DNA of 64,000 nucleotides from PALSA-600 sp037142875 (GCA_037142875.1 JBAWZV010000002.1:1-64000); one strand, 5' to 3'; positions 8,603-18,886 are shown, counted from the first letter of the stretch. Notes: generated by a model not told the origin, from the letters alone. Program-made: numbers and translations.

Positions 8603-10978
8603 CTACGCGGGGCCGACCGCTTCGATCCAGTCAAGGCTGCGACCGCAAAGCGCTGAGGCCTTGGCGGGTGCGAGATAGCGCACTGGCGTGTCGTGTCCTG
8701 TCTCGCTGAACGCGATCGGACCCATCGCGTCGGAGAGGGTTGCTCGGCTGCCCGGTTGGAGGAGCGGCCGGGTGTAGTCGAGCGAGATCGTGTGCGTGCC
8801 GGTCGTGAGTGAGACCCGGTCGAGCGGGTAGAACTGCCCGGGCCGTTCGATCAGGTGTGTGATCGTGCCGATCGGCCGTCCGTCGACCGAGATCACGAGC
8901 TTGCCTGGTGTAAACCCGCCGATCCATGTCTGGTAGGTGCCGCCGCTCCGAATGGGCATCTCAACGCTGATCCGAGCGTCGCTTGTCGGGTACGCGTTGA
9001 TGCCGTCGTCCGTCGCCTTCCAGCCGCGGGGGAGATCCACCTGGCCAAGCCCGAACCCGACGACAGTCGGGCTCTCGGCGTACGCGACACGGCCATGGTG
9101 CTCTGCCGCGACGGTCGCGAGGTTCTCCACCGTTGTGCAGTTCGGCACGGCCGTGGGGCGGCCGTCGAGACCGAGTCCAAGGTGGCGGTATACCGCCACC
9201 CCCGCGGGGTTCTTCTCCCAGATCTCATAGAGCCTGCTGCTCCACACGCGGTGGAACGACGACGGCGGCCGGCTGACGAGCGGGCCCGTGCTGCGCACGA
9301 TCGTGCGGTACCGCAGGACGAGTCCGCCGTTGTGAACAGTATCGAGGTCGACGTTCGGCACGAGCCAGGTGAACTGCAGGTCGTGCATGAAGTGCTCGGC
9401 GTAGTACCACTCGTAGCCGAGGATCAACGCGGGTCCCTTCCCCGCGAGGAGAGGACCGAGCCTCTGCTGCTCAGCGAGTTGCGGGTGCGGAGCAAGCCGA
9501 ACAGAGCTGTAGGCAAGCCCGTTCGACCAGAGAACCCCTCCCGTGATGAGCACCGCTCCCGCGACCGCGAGGCGCTCCCACGCGCGACGATCGAAGAAGG
9601 TCTGGAGGCCGACCGCTGCTGCTGCCAGGAAGCCGGGGGAGGCTGTCGCGAGCGCCTTTGCCGACGTCCACGCTGAGCCGCCGAACACCTTGTTCAGGAT
9701 GATCCCACCGACGCAGATGAGGATGTAGGCGGGCAGCGCAAACAGCTGTTTCCGCGAGGAGCGGACGATCCCGATGGTCGAGGCCACGAGGATGATGGTG
9801 ATCAGTAGGGCCGTAGGCCACATCGTGGCTGGCCGATTGCGAAAGTCGCCGACCGGCCAGACCCCGAAGATCTGGAGGTCGCTGAGCGGATGGAAAAGGG
9901 TGCTGCCAAGCGCATCGCTTGACTTGGTCGGCGTCGTGAGGACGCCGCTCGCTGAACGGAAGAACGCGTTCATCGTGAGCAGCGCCGGGATCGCGAGCAC
10001 CGCGAGGACCCCGATGAGGTAGGCGGTTCGCTGCGCGAAGGCGCGCAGGCTCATCGTGCGCGCAAGTAGGAGGAGCGGCGCCGCCGCCGGGAGAAGCCAG
10101 ATTGCCGAGCCGACCGTGAGCACCGAGATCACCGAGGCCGCCACGACCATCACCGGAACGAGATCGCGATAGCTCGGCGTGGATCGGCGGATTCGCTCGA
10201 CGAGGACCGCAAGCATCACGAGCAACGGAGCGGTCACGACCTCCTTGACCGAGCCGATCAGCGAGTAGCCGACGAGGAGCGCCGGCTGCGCAGCGACGAC
10301 GACCGAGGCGGCTCGCAGACGGGGCGAGCGCGTCAGCCCGAGCAGGAGCATCCAGAGGCAGGAGACGAGGAGGGCAGCCTGGAACGCGAGGTACGGCTGG
10401 TAGACCCACGCAACGTCCTGCCCGATGACCGTCTTTCCAACGCCGAGTGGCATGAGCGCTCCGACCGGGTACCCGGAGTTCATGTAGGCGCTCACGACGT
10501 ACTCGTAGGCCGAGCGCGGCAGCCCGTTCGCGTCGAGGCCCTGACCGAAGTGGAACATGCTGGTGCTGCGGCCGTGCGCGAACACGTGGTCGATCAGCGT
10601 GAACCAGTTTGCGGTGTCGTCGAGCGTCGCGTAACCGGCGAACGTCGACCCGCCCGAGAGGAGAACGGGGGCCGCGAGTACGAGGAACGCCACGACCATC
10701 GCGGCGCTGAGCCAGCGGTCGAGCGTGAACCTGCGGTGCCGACCGACCGCGTAGCCGAGAACGACGGTGCCGAGCACGAGAGGGACGATCAACCTCGCCG
10801 TCGTCCCCTTCAACGTCATCAGGTTGGCCTCGGTGATGATCCCGGCGAACCCGATCGGCAGCAGCAACGGGCCTGGCAGGTGCTTTCCGGAGAGAGCCTC
10901 GATCAGCAGTCCAGCTCCGAGTGAGAGGACGCACAGAAGCGCTGGAAAGGCGAGCCACTGGATCAGAAGGTTCATCAC
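8603..10978 (-). CDS. Large polytopic membrane protein, probable GT-C glycosyltransferase (paralogue 2)
   Basis: 791 residues. The start is GTG (10978) or the adjacent ATG (10975). It has the same layout as 5524-7830: a hydrophobic N-terminal two-thirds, a first-loop GYATLDDTANWF with Asp120-Asp121, a conserved SGYPVGALMPLG segment, and a C-terminal beta domain with GGFTPGKLVISVDGR and YTRPLLQPGSRA, ending LDWIEAV. The acidic pair fits GT-C catalysis (inference). TAGACT on this strand (11045-11040) may be its -10 box, giving a ~55-base leader. It differs enough from the other copy to suggest an old duplication with different substrates. Confidence 0.75.
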   Translation of the reverse strand: MMNLLIQWLAFPALLCVLSLGAGLLIEALSGKHLPGPLLLPIGFAGIITEANLMTLKGTTARLIVPLVLGTVVLGYAVGRHRRFTLDRWLSAAMVVAFLVLAAPVLLSGGSTFAGYATLDDTANWFTLIDHVFAHGRSTSMFHFGQGLDANGLPRSAYEYVVSAYMNSGYPVGALMPLGVGKTVIGQDVAWVYQPYLAFQAALLVSCLWMLLLGLTRSPRLRAASVVVAAQPALLVGYSLIGSVKEVVTAPLLVMLAVLVERIRRSTPSYRDLVPVMVVAASVISVLTVGSAIWLLPAAAPLLLLARTMSLRAFAQRTAYLIGVLAVLAIPALLTMNAFFRSASGVLTTPTKSSDALGSTLFHPLSDLQIFGVWPVGDFRNRPATMWPTALLITIILVASTIGIVRSSRKQLFALPAYILICVGGIILNKVFGGSAWTSAKALATASPGFLAAAAVGLQTFFDRRAWERLAVAGAVLITGGVLWSNGLAYSSVRLAPHPQLAEQQRLGPLLAGKGPALILGYEWYYAEHFMHDLQFTWLVPNVDLDTVHNGGLVLRYRTIVRSTGPLVSRPPSSFHRVWSSRLYEIWEKNPAGVAVYRHLGLGLDGRPTAVPNCTTVENLATVAAEHHGRVAYAESPTVVGFGLGQVDLPRGWKATDDGINAYPTSDARISVEMPIRSGGTYQTWIGGFTPGKLVISVDGRPIGTITHLIERPGQFYPLDRVSLTTGTHTISLDYTRPLLQPGSRATLSDAMGPIAFSETGHDTPVRYLAPAKASALCGRSLDWIEAVGPA

Positions 10979-11106
10979 GTCACGCTGGAGGCTCGAAGGT
11001 GGATCCGCGGAGGAGAGGTGTCACGCGTGGCCGTCTGCGAGTCTAGCTACATGCATCCGCAAACACCGATCCGTGACCCCGCGCTGCGAGCCCAGAGGTG
11101 GCCGCT

Positions 11107-11453
11107 GTGAGAGCTGTCGTGCAGCGTGTGGCGCATGCGCGTGTGACGCCTGGCGGTCAAGTCGGCCACGGTGCCTGCGTGCGCCTCGGCGTTGCCCGGG
11201 GTGATCAGATCGTGACCGCCGAGCGTCTCGCCATGAAGATTGCGAAGCTCCGTATCTTCGGCGGGGCAGACGGCCGGTTCGACAGGTCGGTGCTCGACGT
11301 TGGCGGTTCGGCGCTCGTCGTGTCGCAGTTCGCGCTGATCGCCGACACGCGCCGCGGGTCCAGGGTGTGACGGTGGAGACGGGCGTCTTCGGTGCCCACA
11401 TGATCGTGGAGATCACAAACGATGGGCCGGTCACGATCGTGCTCGACGGTTGA
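11107..11453 (+). pseudogene. dtd: D-aminoacyl-tRNA deacylase, internal deletion plus frameshift
   Basis: From the GTG at 11107 (AGAGGTGG upstream) the frame gives a clear DTD N-terminus (RAVVQRV, then KIAKLRIF, LVVSQFALIADTRRG) and stops at 11370. The canonical C-terminus follows in another frame at 11364-11453: TGVFGAHMIVEITNDGPVTI. About 28-30 codons (PSF to the start of the last domain) are missing and the two parts are out of frame, so no complete enzyme of ~145 residues can be made. SQFAL replaces the usual SQFTL, consistent with relaxed constraint. An assembly error is the alternative. DTD normally removes D-amino acids from mischarged tRNA. Confidence 0.85.
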
Positions 11454-11530
11454 GGAGCGGGCTCATGAGAGCCGATCTCATAGATCGAGCACCCTCGATT
11501 CATAGCCGCTGCTCAAAGGGTGCCGTTTGC

Positions 11531-11588
11531 TACCCTTGTGAAACCACATTTCGGGCTGGTCGAAATGGGCGCGAGGCGCCCATTTTTT
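11531..11588 (+). promoter_or_regulatory. rimP-nusA promoter and attenuator-like leader
   Basis: TACCCT at 11531-11536 fits a -10 box. Downstream, AAATGGGCGC (11563-11572) and GCGCCCATTT (11576-11585) form a 10-bp stem with a 3-base loop and a run of six Ts, the best intrinsic terminator in the window, placed only 15 bases before the rimP ATG. ATTTCG (11548-11553) can pair instead with CGAAAT (11561-11566), which shares bases with the terminator's left arm, so the two structures exclude each other. This is the layout of a transcription attenuator; control by NusA itself is possible (inference). Confidence 0.6.
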
Positions 11589-11602
11589 ATGACTTGACTT
11601 CA

Positions 11603-12043
11603 ATGGCCAAGATTCACGACAAGGAGAAGAAGCTGTACCGCGAGGTGTCCCGTTCCGTCATGAACGCAGTTCCGGGTGTCGACGTGCTTGCCGTCGAGCT
11701 CACTGGAAGCGAGCGTTTCTGCGTCTTCATCGACCACCCGGCCGGTGTTGACCACGCGCTCTGCGAGCGCGTCTCGACGGTTCTGCAGCCCTACCTCGAG
11801 GAGTACGGCGTCGAGGTGTCGTCGCCCGGAATCGAACGGCCGCTCCGCACCCGTGCGCACTTCGAGCGGGCAGTGGGGCAGGCGGTTCGGGGGAAGACCG
11901 AGCAGAGCCGTTTTCGCGGTGATGTCGTCGCCGCCGGCGAGAGCTCGTTTCAGCTGCTCAACGTGACCGGCGATCCGGTCGACATACCGTACGACGCCAT
12001 CGTGCGGGCCAATCTGATCGACGAAGGGACGGAGACGCGATGA
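11603..12043 (+). CDS. rimP: Ribosome maturation factor RimP
   Basis: 146 residues from ATG 11603. It has the RimP two-domain form: an N-terminal alpha/beta domain with VDVLAVELTGSERFCVFIDH and the signature EVSSPGIERPLR, then a C-terminal SH3-like barrel (GKTEQSRFRGDVV). RimP helps 30S subunit assembly. It overlaps nusA by four bases (ATGA), showing translational coupling. An upstream extension of the frame would run through the leader terminator, so this start is preferred. Confidence 0.92.
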   Translation: MAKIHDKEKKLYREVSRSVMNAVPGVDVLAVELTGSERFCVFIDHPAGVDHALCERVSTVLQPYLEEYGVEVSSPGIERPLRTRAHFERAVGQAVRGKTEQSRFRGDVVAAGESSFQLLNVTGDPVDIPYDAIVRANLIDEGTETR

Positions 12044-13584
12044 GCCAGGAGATCGTTGACGCCGTGCGCGAGATCGAGCGCGAGAAGGGAATCGAGACGG
12101 GAACCCTCGTCGCGGCTCTCGAGGACGCGCTGCTTGCTGCGTACAAGAAGACGCCAGGAGCGTCACGTCACGCGACCGTGGAGCTCGATGACGCCGGAGA
12201 CTTCAAGGTCTTCGCGATCGAACTACCTGAGGATCTCGAGGTGCGGCTGCTCGAGGAGGCCCGCGAACATGCACTCGACGAGCTCGAACGGATCGAGGAG
12301 GAGACCGGGGAGAAGAATCACACGCTCCTCGCAGACGACGACCTTGACATCGACTGGGCGCAGGTGCCCGAAGAGCTGATGAAGCGCGAGGACGTCACAC
12401 CCGACAACTTTGGTCGTATCGCCGCGCAGACCGCGAAGCAGGTCATCCTGCAGCGCATCCGTGAGGCCGAGCGCGCGATGATGTACGACGAGTACATCGA
12501 CCGCGTCGGTGAGGTCGTGACCGGCATCGTGCAGCAGGCTGGCGACCGCAACAACGTCCTGGTCGACCTCGGCAAGGTCGAGGCGCTTCTGCCTCGCTCC
12601 GAGCAGGTCGACGGCGAGCGGTACGAGCAGGGCTCCCGGATCAAGGCGGTCATCACCGAGGTTCGAACCGGCACGAAGGGACCGCAGGTCATCCTCTCGC
12701 GCCGTGATCCCGAGCTGATCAAGACACTGTTCGAGCTCGAGGTGCCCGAGATCGCAGACGGTCTCGTCGAGATCCGCGGAGTCGCCCGTGAACCGGGCTA
12801 CCGCTCGAAGATCGCCGTCGAGTCCCACACCCAGGGCGTCGACCCGGTCGGCGCCTGCGTCGGCCCGCGTGGTTCGCGCGTGCGCATGGTTGTGTCGGAG
12901 CTCCGCGGTGAGAAGATCGACATCATCCCGTGGAATCCGGAGCCTGCCCGGTTCGTTGCGAAGGCTCTCTCGCCGGCCCGTGTTCGCGAGGTCTACCTCG
13001 ACGACGAGAACCGCGAGGCAACCGTTGTCGTCCCGGACGACCAGCTCGCTCTTGCGATTGGCAAGGAAGGCATGAACGCGCGTCTGGCTCATCGCCTGAC
13101 CGGCTGGAAGATCGACATCGTCAGCGACACCGAGTTCGCCCAGCAGGAGCAGACAGCAGCCTACGGCGGCGGCGAAGAGGGTCAGGAGAGCGACGTCTCG
13201 GGCCGGTGTGGTGCCGTTCTCTCGAACGGCAAGCGCTGCCCGAACGCGTCGCTCGAGGGCTCGAAGTACTGCGGCGTCGCGGCCCATCAGGAACTTGCGC
13301 TCCACGAGTCCGACGACGAGGCGAACATGATCGTCACGGAGTCGGAGCCGGAACTTGAGGCGCTCGCGGATACGGCCGAGTCCGCGCCGGTCAGCGAGAA
13401 CGGCGACTCACTCGGTGAGTCCACCGGCGTCTTCGCGGCAGGGCCGGGAGATGCACCTGTGGCTGGCACTGACGAGACGCTCGAGTCTGGCGGTGCCCCG
13501 CTGGAGCGCGTCGAGGAGGATCCGCATCACGGGATTCCGCTCGAGATCGTGCCCCCGGCCGACGAGGTCGACGGCAACGAGTAG
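12040..13584 (+). CDS. nusA: Transcription elongation/antitermination factor NusA with an extra zinc-finger-like tail
   Basis: 514 residues. The N-terminal domain binds RNA polymerase (to ~residue 150), then S1 (GEVVTGIVQQAGDRNNVLVDL), KH1 (VGACVGPRGSRVRMVVSEL, ~270-288) and KH2 (LALAIGKEGMNARLAHRL). Beyond residue ~370 there is a tail not seen in standard NusA: GRCGAVLSNGKRC then SKYCGVAAHQ, giving Cys390, Cys400, Cys411 and His416, a likely Zn site, followed by a ~100-residue acidic region. NusA modulates pausing, termination and antitermination. It is second in the rimP operon, overlapping by four bases. Confidence 0.95.
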   Translation: MSQEIVDAVREIEREKGIETGTLVAALEDALLAAYKKTPGASRHATVELDDAGDFKVFAIELPEDLEVRLLEEAREHALDELERIEEETGEKNHTLLADDDLDIDWAQVPEELMKREDVTPDNFGRIAAQTAKQVILQRIREAERAMMYDEYIDRVGEVVTGIVQQAGDRNNVLVDLGKVEALLPRSEQVDGERYEQGSRIKAVITEVRTGTKGPQVILSRRDPELIKTLFELEVPEIADGLVEIRGVAREPGYRSKIAVESHTQGVDPVGACVGPRGSRVRMVVSELRGEKIDIIPWNPEPARFVAKALSPARVREVYLDDENREATVVVPDDQLALAIGKEGMNARLAHRLTGWKIDIVSDTEFAQQEQTAAYGGGEEGQESDVSGRCGAVLSNGKRCPNASLEGSKYCGVAAHQELALHESDDEANMIVTESEPELEALADTAESAPVSENGDSLGESTGVFAAGPGDAPVAGTDETLESGGAPLERVEEDPHHGIPLEIVPPADEVDGNE

Positions 13585-13591
13585 CGTTCCG

Positions 13592-13813
13592 ATCCGGAAG
13601 TGCGCTGGCTGTGGTCGCTGCGCTCCCCAGGGGGAGCTCCAGCGCTTTCACAGCGAGGCGGACGTCCTCGTCCCGGGCCCAGGGTCCGGGCGAGGCGTCT
13701 ACACCTGCCGGAGAGTTGCGTGTTTTGAACGCGCACGTGCCAAGCGTGCGTTCAACAGAATCCTTCATCAATCCGTCCGTGTCGACCCAGAACTGACACG
13801 GCTCTACACTTGA
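13592..13813 (+). CDS. ylxR: YlxR-family RNA-binding protein, start codon unclear
   Basis: About 73 residues. The frame contains the YlxR hallmark: IRKCAGCGRCAP, then LVPGPGSGRGVYTCRRVACFERA and a basic helix. Small YlxR proteins sit between nusA and infB in many bacteria. No ATG, GTG or TTG lies near the expected start; the only in-frame ATG is deep inside nusA (near 13450). I give the span from ATC 13592, which would start at the conserved motif; GTT 13586 or re-initiation at the nusA stop (13584) are alternatives. The stop is 6 bases before infB. Confidence 0.7.
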   Translation: MRKCAGCGRCAPQGELQRFHSEADVLVPGPGSGRGVYTCRRVACFERARAKRAFNRILHQSVRVDPELTRLYT

Positions 13814-13819
13814 GGTTGC

Positions 13820-15778
<1,959 letters not shown>

Positions 15779-15817
15779 GTTCCGGGTCCGTCGCAATCTT
15801 CGATCTCCCCGGGCGAG

Positions 15818-15823
15818 TAGCGT
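15818..15823 (+). promoter_or_regulatory. -10 box TAGCGT, leaderless rbfA
   Basis: TAGCGT lies 6 bases before the rbfA ATG at 15830, the right distance for transcription starting at the A of ATG; no ribosome site is seen. Confidence 0.4.
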
Positions 15824-15829
15824 TGCGTC

Positions 15830-16204
15830 ATGTCTGAACGCATGCGCCGGGTCAACGAGGCCGTTCGGGTGATCGTGGCGGAGACCGTCGGGAACCTCAA
15901 GGATCCTCGTATCGGCCTCGTGACGGTGACCGGAGTTACGGTCTCACCGGATCTCCGCGAAGCGCGGATCTACGTGTCTGTCTTCGGAAACGCGAAGAAG
16001 CAGAAGGCCACCCTCGAGGGGCTCGAGTCGGCCCACGGGGTTGTGCAGCGGCAGCTCGCCAAGGAGCTGCGGATGAAAAGGACGCCCCAGGTGACCTTCG
16101 CATACGATCCCTCCGTCGAGCACGGCGTGCGCATGACGAAGCTGATCGACGAGCTCGCCCCTGACGAACCCGATGATGGAGAACATGGCGACGACGCTGA
16201 ATGA
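15830..16204 (+). CDS. rbfA: Ribosome-binding factor A
   Basis: 124 residues of one KH-like domain. Typical RbfA features: MRRVNEAVRVIVAETVGNLKDPR at the N-terminus (a helix followed by DPR), VTVSPDLREARIYVSVFG, and a C-terminal TPQVTFAYDPSVEHG. It acts late in 30S maturation near 16S helix 1. It overlaps the start of the DHH phosphoesterase gene by ~32 bases (less if that gene starts at 16185). Confidence 0.93.
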   Translation: MSERMRRVNEAVRVIVAETVGNLKDPRIGLVTVTGVTVSPDLREARIYVSVFGNAKKQKATLEGLESAHGVVQRQLAKELRMKRTPQVTFAYDPSVEHGVRMTKLIDELAPDEPDDGEHGDDAE

Positions 16205-17207
16205 CTTCGACGCGGTCGTGGACGCATTGCGCGCCCACGACAAGCTCCTCGTAGTCACCCACGAGAACCCTGATGGCGACGCGCTGGGATCGATGCTCGG
16301 AGTCGCTCTCGGCCTGCGTCTCCTCGGGAAGGATGCGGTCACCTACCTGAGTGGCGAGACCCCACTGCCGGCCGAGCTCGCCTTTCTTCCGCTCGGCGAG
16401 ATCGTCCGTGAGCTTCCGGCCGACCTCTCGGAGCGGCTGCTACTGGCTGTCGACTGCGCGAACGAGCGCAGGATCGGTCCGGACGTCGGGATCCTGACAC
16501 TCGCGACGTCGGTCGTCGACGTCGATCACCATCACGACAACAGCCGCTTCGGCTCGGCCAACCTGATCGTCCCCGACGCGTCGTCGACCGCAGAGATCGT
16601 CTCCGACCTGCTTGCAGCACTCGATGTAACGCTCACACCGGAGATTGCAGAGGCGCTGTACGTCGGCCTCGTGACCGATACCGGCCGTTTCCAGTACTCG
16701 AACACGACCCCGAAGGCTCTCCGACTGGCCGCCACCCTCGTTGAGGCCGGCGCCGATGTTCACGGGATCTTTCAGCAGGTCTACGAGACAGTCCAGTTCG
16801 CAAAGCTGAAGCTGCTCGCACGCGCGCTCGAGAGTGCGCAGCTGTACGACGGCGGCCGCTTCCTCGTCGCGAACCTCGACAAGTCGGACTTCGTCGAGGC
16901 CTGCGCAGAGGAGCCGTACTCCGAGGGGATCATCGACTACCTCCGCGCGGCCGAGGGTGCCGAGCTCGTTGCGTTGATCCGCGAGCCTCCTACGGCGAAC
17001 GGGCCGACCCGACGGATCTCTCTCCGTTCGAGCATGGACGAGATCGACGTGTCAGCGATCGCCCGTGAGGCCGGTGGCGGCGGACATCGCCAGGCCGCCG
17101 GTTTCTCGAGCGAGGACACCGTCGAGGGGATCGTTGAGTTCATCCGTTCGTCGTTTGCCGCGGCCGTCGGGAGCGACGGAGCTGCGCATGCCCCCGCGCG
17201 CGCCTAG
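16173..17207 (+). CDS. nrnA: DHH-family phosphoesterase, NrnA type (oligoribonuclease / pAp phosphatase)
   Basis: 344 residues (ATG 16173; ATG 16185 is an alternative). Motifs: THENPDGDALGS (motif I, metal ligands), VDCAN, VDVDHHHDN (the DHH motif), VTDTGRFQYSNT, and C-terminal DHHA1 with GGGHRQAAGF. NrnA finishes RNA decay by hydrolysing nanoRNA and can dephosphorylate 3'-phosphoadenosine 5'-phosphate. Its place between rbfA and truB is the standard one in Gram-positive genomes. It overlaps truB by 20 bases. Confidence 0.92.
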   Translation: MMENMATTLNDFDAVVDALRAHDKLLVVTHENPDGDALGSMLGVALGLRLLGKDAVTYLSGETPLPAELAFLPLGEIVRELPADLSERLLLAVDCANERRIGPDVGILTLATSVVDVDHHHDNSRFGSANLIVPDASSTAEIVSDLLAALDVTLTPEIAEALYVGLVTDTGRFQYSNTTPKALRLAATLVEAGADVHGIFQQVYETVQFAKLKLLARALESAQLYDGGRFLVANLDKSDFVEACAEEPYSEGIIDYLRAAEGAELVALIREPPTANGPTRRISLRSSMDEIDVSAIAREAGGGGHRQAAGFSSEDTVEGIVEFIRSSFAAAVGSDGAAHAPARA

Positions 17208-17919
17208 ACCCATCGGGGTCGCTCTGCTCGACAAGCCTGCGGGCCCGTCCTCCTTCGCGCTCGTGTCGGAGTTCCGTCGCCGTACAGGCGCACGGACAGG
17301 TCACGCGGGAACTCTCGACCCGTTCGCCACCGGCCTGCTGGTGCTCCTCTCGGGGATTGCTACCAAGCTCGTCCCGTGCTTTGTCGGTCTCGACAAGCGT
17401 TACGTCACCGACGTCGATCTGACCTCGACGACATCGACCGGCGACCCCGAGGGTGAGGTGCTCGAAACCCACGCTCCCCTCTCGCACCAGGCGCTCGAGG
17501 AGGCCGTTGCAGGCCTGCGCGGCGAAGTCGAGCTACGCATTCCCGCGGCCTCAGCCGTCAAGATCGGTGGCGAGCGTGCCTATCGGCTCGCGCGGCAGGG
17601 AACCGTCGTGGAGATGCCGATGCGCCGGTCGAGAGTGCACACGCTCGAGATCGTTGAATACGGCGGTGACAGTGTCCGCCTTGCGCTGCACGTCGGATCG
17701 GGGACGTACGTTCGCTCGATTGCCGAGGCACTTGGCGGTCACTGCCGTACGCTGCGACGAACGGCAGTTGGCCCGTTTAGCGTGGACGAGGCCGATCCCG
17801 CGCGGCTGCACCCGATCGGGGAGATGCTCGCCCGGCTTCCGGGTGAGGCGCTCGAGCGCGTGCCCGCTGACGTCCGTGACCGCGTTCTCGAGTTCGACGC
17901 TGCCGAGGTGGCGCTCTGA
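17188..17919 (+). CDS. truB: tRNA pseudouridine(55) synthase TruB
   Basis: 243 residues from ATG 17188. The start is chosen because the family signature GVALLDKPAGPSSF begins ~10 residues later. The catalytic Asp is in HAGTLDPFATGLL; KRYVTDVDL and GTYVRSIAEALG are also typical. The short C-terminus leaves little room for a full PUA domain. It makes pseudouridine 55 in the T-loop of elongator tRNAs. The last codons carry the ribosome site (GAGGTG, 17905-17910) for ribF, and its TGA stop overlaps the ribF CTG. Confidence 0.94.
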   Translation: MPPRAPRPIGVALLDKPAGPSSFALVSEFRRRTGARTGHAGTLDPFATGLLVLLSGIATKLVPCFVGLDKRYVTDVDLTSTTSTGDPEGEVLETHAPLSHQALEEAVAGLRGEVELRIPAASAVKIGGERAYRLARQGTVVEMPMRRSRVHTLEIVEYGGDSVRLALHVGSGTYVRSIAEALGGHCRTLRRTAVGPFSVDEADPARLHPIGEMLARLPGEALERVPADVRDRVLEFDAAEVAL

Positions 17920-18782
17920 ACGTCGCCCACGCACCTGGCGAGCTCGAGCGACGGCCACGCGCCGTTGCGATCGGCACCTTCGACGGGGTGCATGCAGGGC
18001 ACCGGGCTGTCGTTCAGGCGGCGCTCGCTGCCGGTGACACGCCAACCGTCGTCACCTTCGACCCGCATCCGCGCGAGGTGCTCGGCTACCGGGTAGCGGG
18101 TCTTGCGACGCTCGAACGGCGGCTGGAGCTTCTCGCCGAGCTCGGGGTGGAGGACACGCTCGTTGTCGAGTTCACACCTGCGGTCGCCGAGCTGCCGCCG
18201 GCGGAGTTCGCACGGGAGTACCTCATCGCGATCGGGGCCAAGCAGGTGATCGCGGGCGAGACGTTTCGGTTTGGGCATCGCCGCTCCGGCGACTTCGCCC
18301 TCCTCGAGGAGCTCGGGCTCAACCCGCAGATCGTGCCGCTCGTCGAGGGTGTGTCGTCGTCGCAGATCCGCCATCTCATCGGCGCTGGCGACGTCCGCGC
18401 TGCGGCGCCGCTCCTCGGCCGTCCCGTTACGGTCGAGGGTCTCGTGGTCACAGGCGATGCGCGGGGCGGGACGCTTGGCTTTCCGACCGCCAACCTTCGC
18501 GCTGACCCGGCGCTCGTCGTTCCCGCACACGGCATCTACGCGGGCATGGCGCGAGGGCGCCGCGCGGCGGTCTCGATCGGCGTCAATCCGCACTACGGCG
18601 GCGCCGAGCAGCGAATCGAAACGTTCCTTCTCGACTTCGAGGGTGACCTCTACGGCGAGCGGCTCGTTGTCGAGCTCTGGGACAGGCTCAGGGACGAGGC
18701 GGTCTTCGAGTCCGAGGCCGAGCTTGTCGCCCAGATCGCCCGCGATGTCGAGGCGACGAGGGCGGCCGTTTCACCCTGTTAG
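17916..18782 (+). CDS. ribF: Bifunctional riboflavin kinase/FAD synthetase, CTG start
   Basis: 288 residues. The N-terminal FAD synthetase domain has the nucleotidyltransferase motif AIGTFDGVHAGHR (~residues 19-31) and VEGVSSSQIR; the C-terminal riboflavin kinase domain has GDARGGTLGFPTANL and NPHYGG. Between the in-frame stop at 17877 and the GTG at 17988 there is no ATG, GTG or TTG. The GTG would cut the ATP-binding motif in half. CTG 17916 lies 5 bases after GAGGTG and overlaps the truB stop as CTGA, so it is the best start. The enzyme makes FMN, then FAD. Confidence 0.93.
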   Translation: MNVAHAPGELERRPRAVAIGTFDGVHAGHRAVVQAALAAGDTPTVVTFDPHPREVLGYRVAGLATLERRLELLAELGVEDTLVVEFTPAVAELPPAEFAREYLIAIGAKQVIAGETFRFGHRRSGDFALLEELGLNPQIVPLVEGVSSSQIRHLIGAGDVRAAAPLLGRPVTVEGLVVTGDARGGTLGFPTANLRADPALVVPAHGIYAGMARGRRAAVSIGVNPHYGGAEQRIETFLLDFEGDLYGERLVVELWDRLRDEAVFESEAELVAQIARDVEATRAAVSPC

Positions 18783-18813
18783 ACCCGCCGGAGCGCAGAG
18801 TGGCTGCTCTTGG

Positions 18814-18886
18814 TACCCTTTCAGCGACCGCAACCCGGCCGTGCGCGTCTCTTCCTTCGCGGCGTCTGCTGGGTCACCGGTGACTC
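18814..18886 (+). promoter_or_regulatory. rpsO upstream region: -10 box and palindrome
   Basis: TACCCT at 18814-18819 resembles the rimP -10 box. GGGTCACC (18871-18878) and GGTGACTC (18879-18886) make a 16-base near-perfect palindrome just before the ribosome site at 18893-18899. It could be an operator or part of an S15 autoregulatory fold; neither is proven. Confidence 0.35.

Noticed and set aside
12223..13305. 360-codon open frame on the minus strand opposite nusA
   Set aside because: Shadow of nusA caused by high GC; no protein-family features, and nusA is certain.
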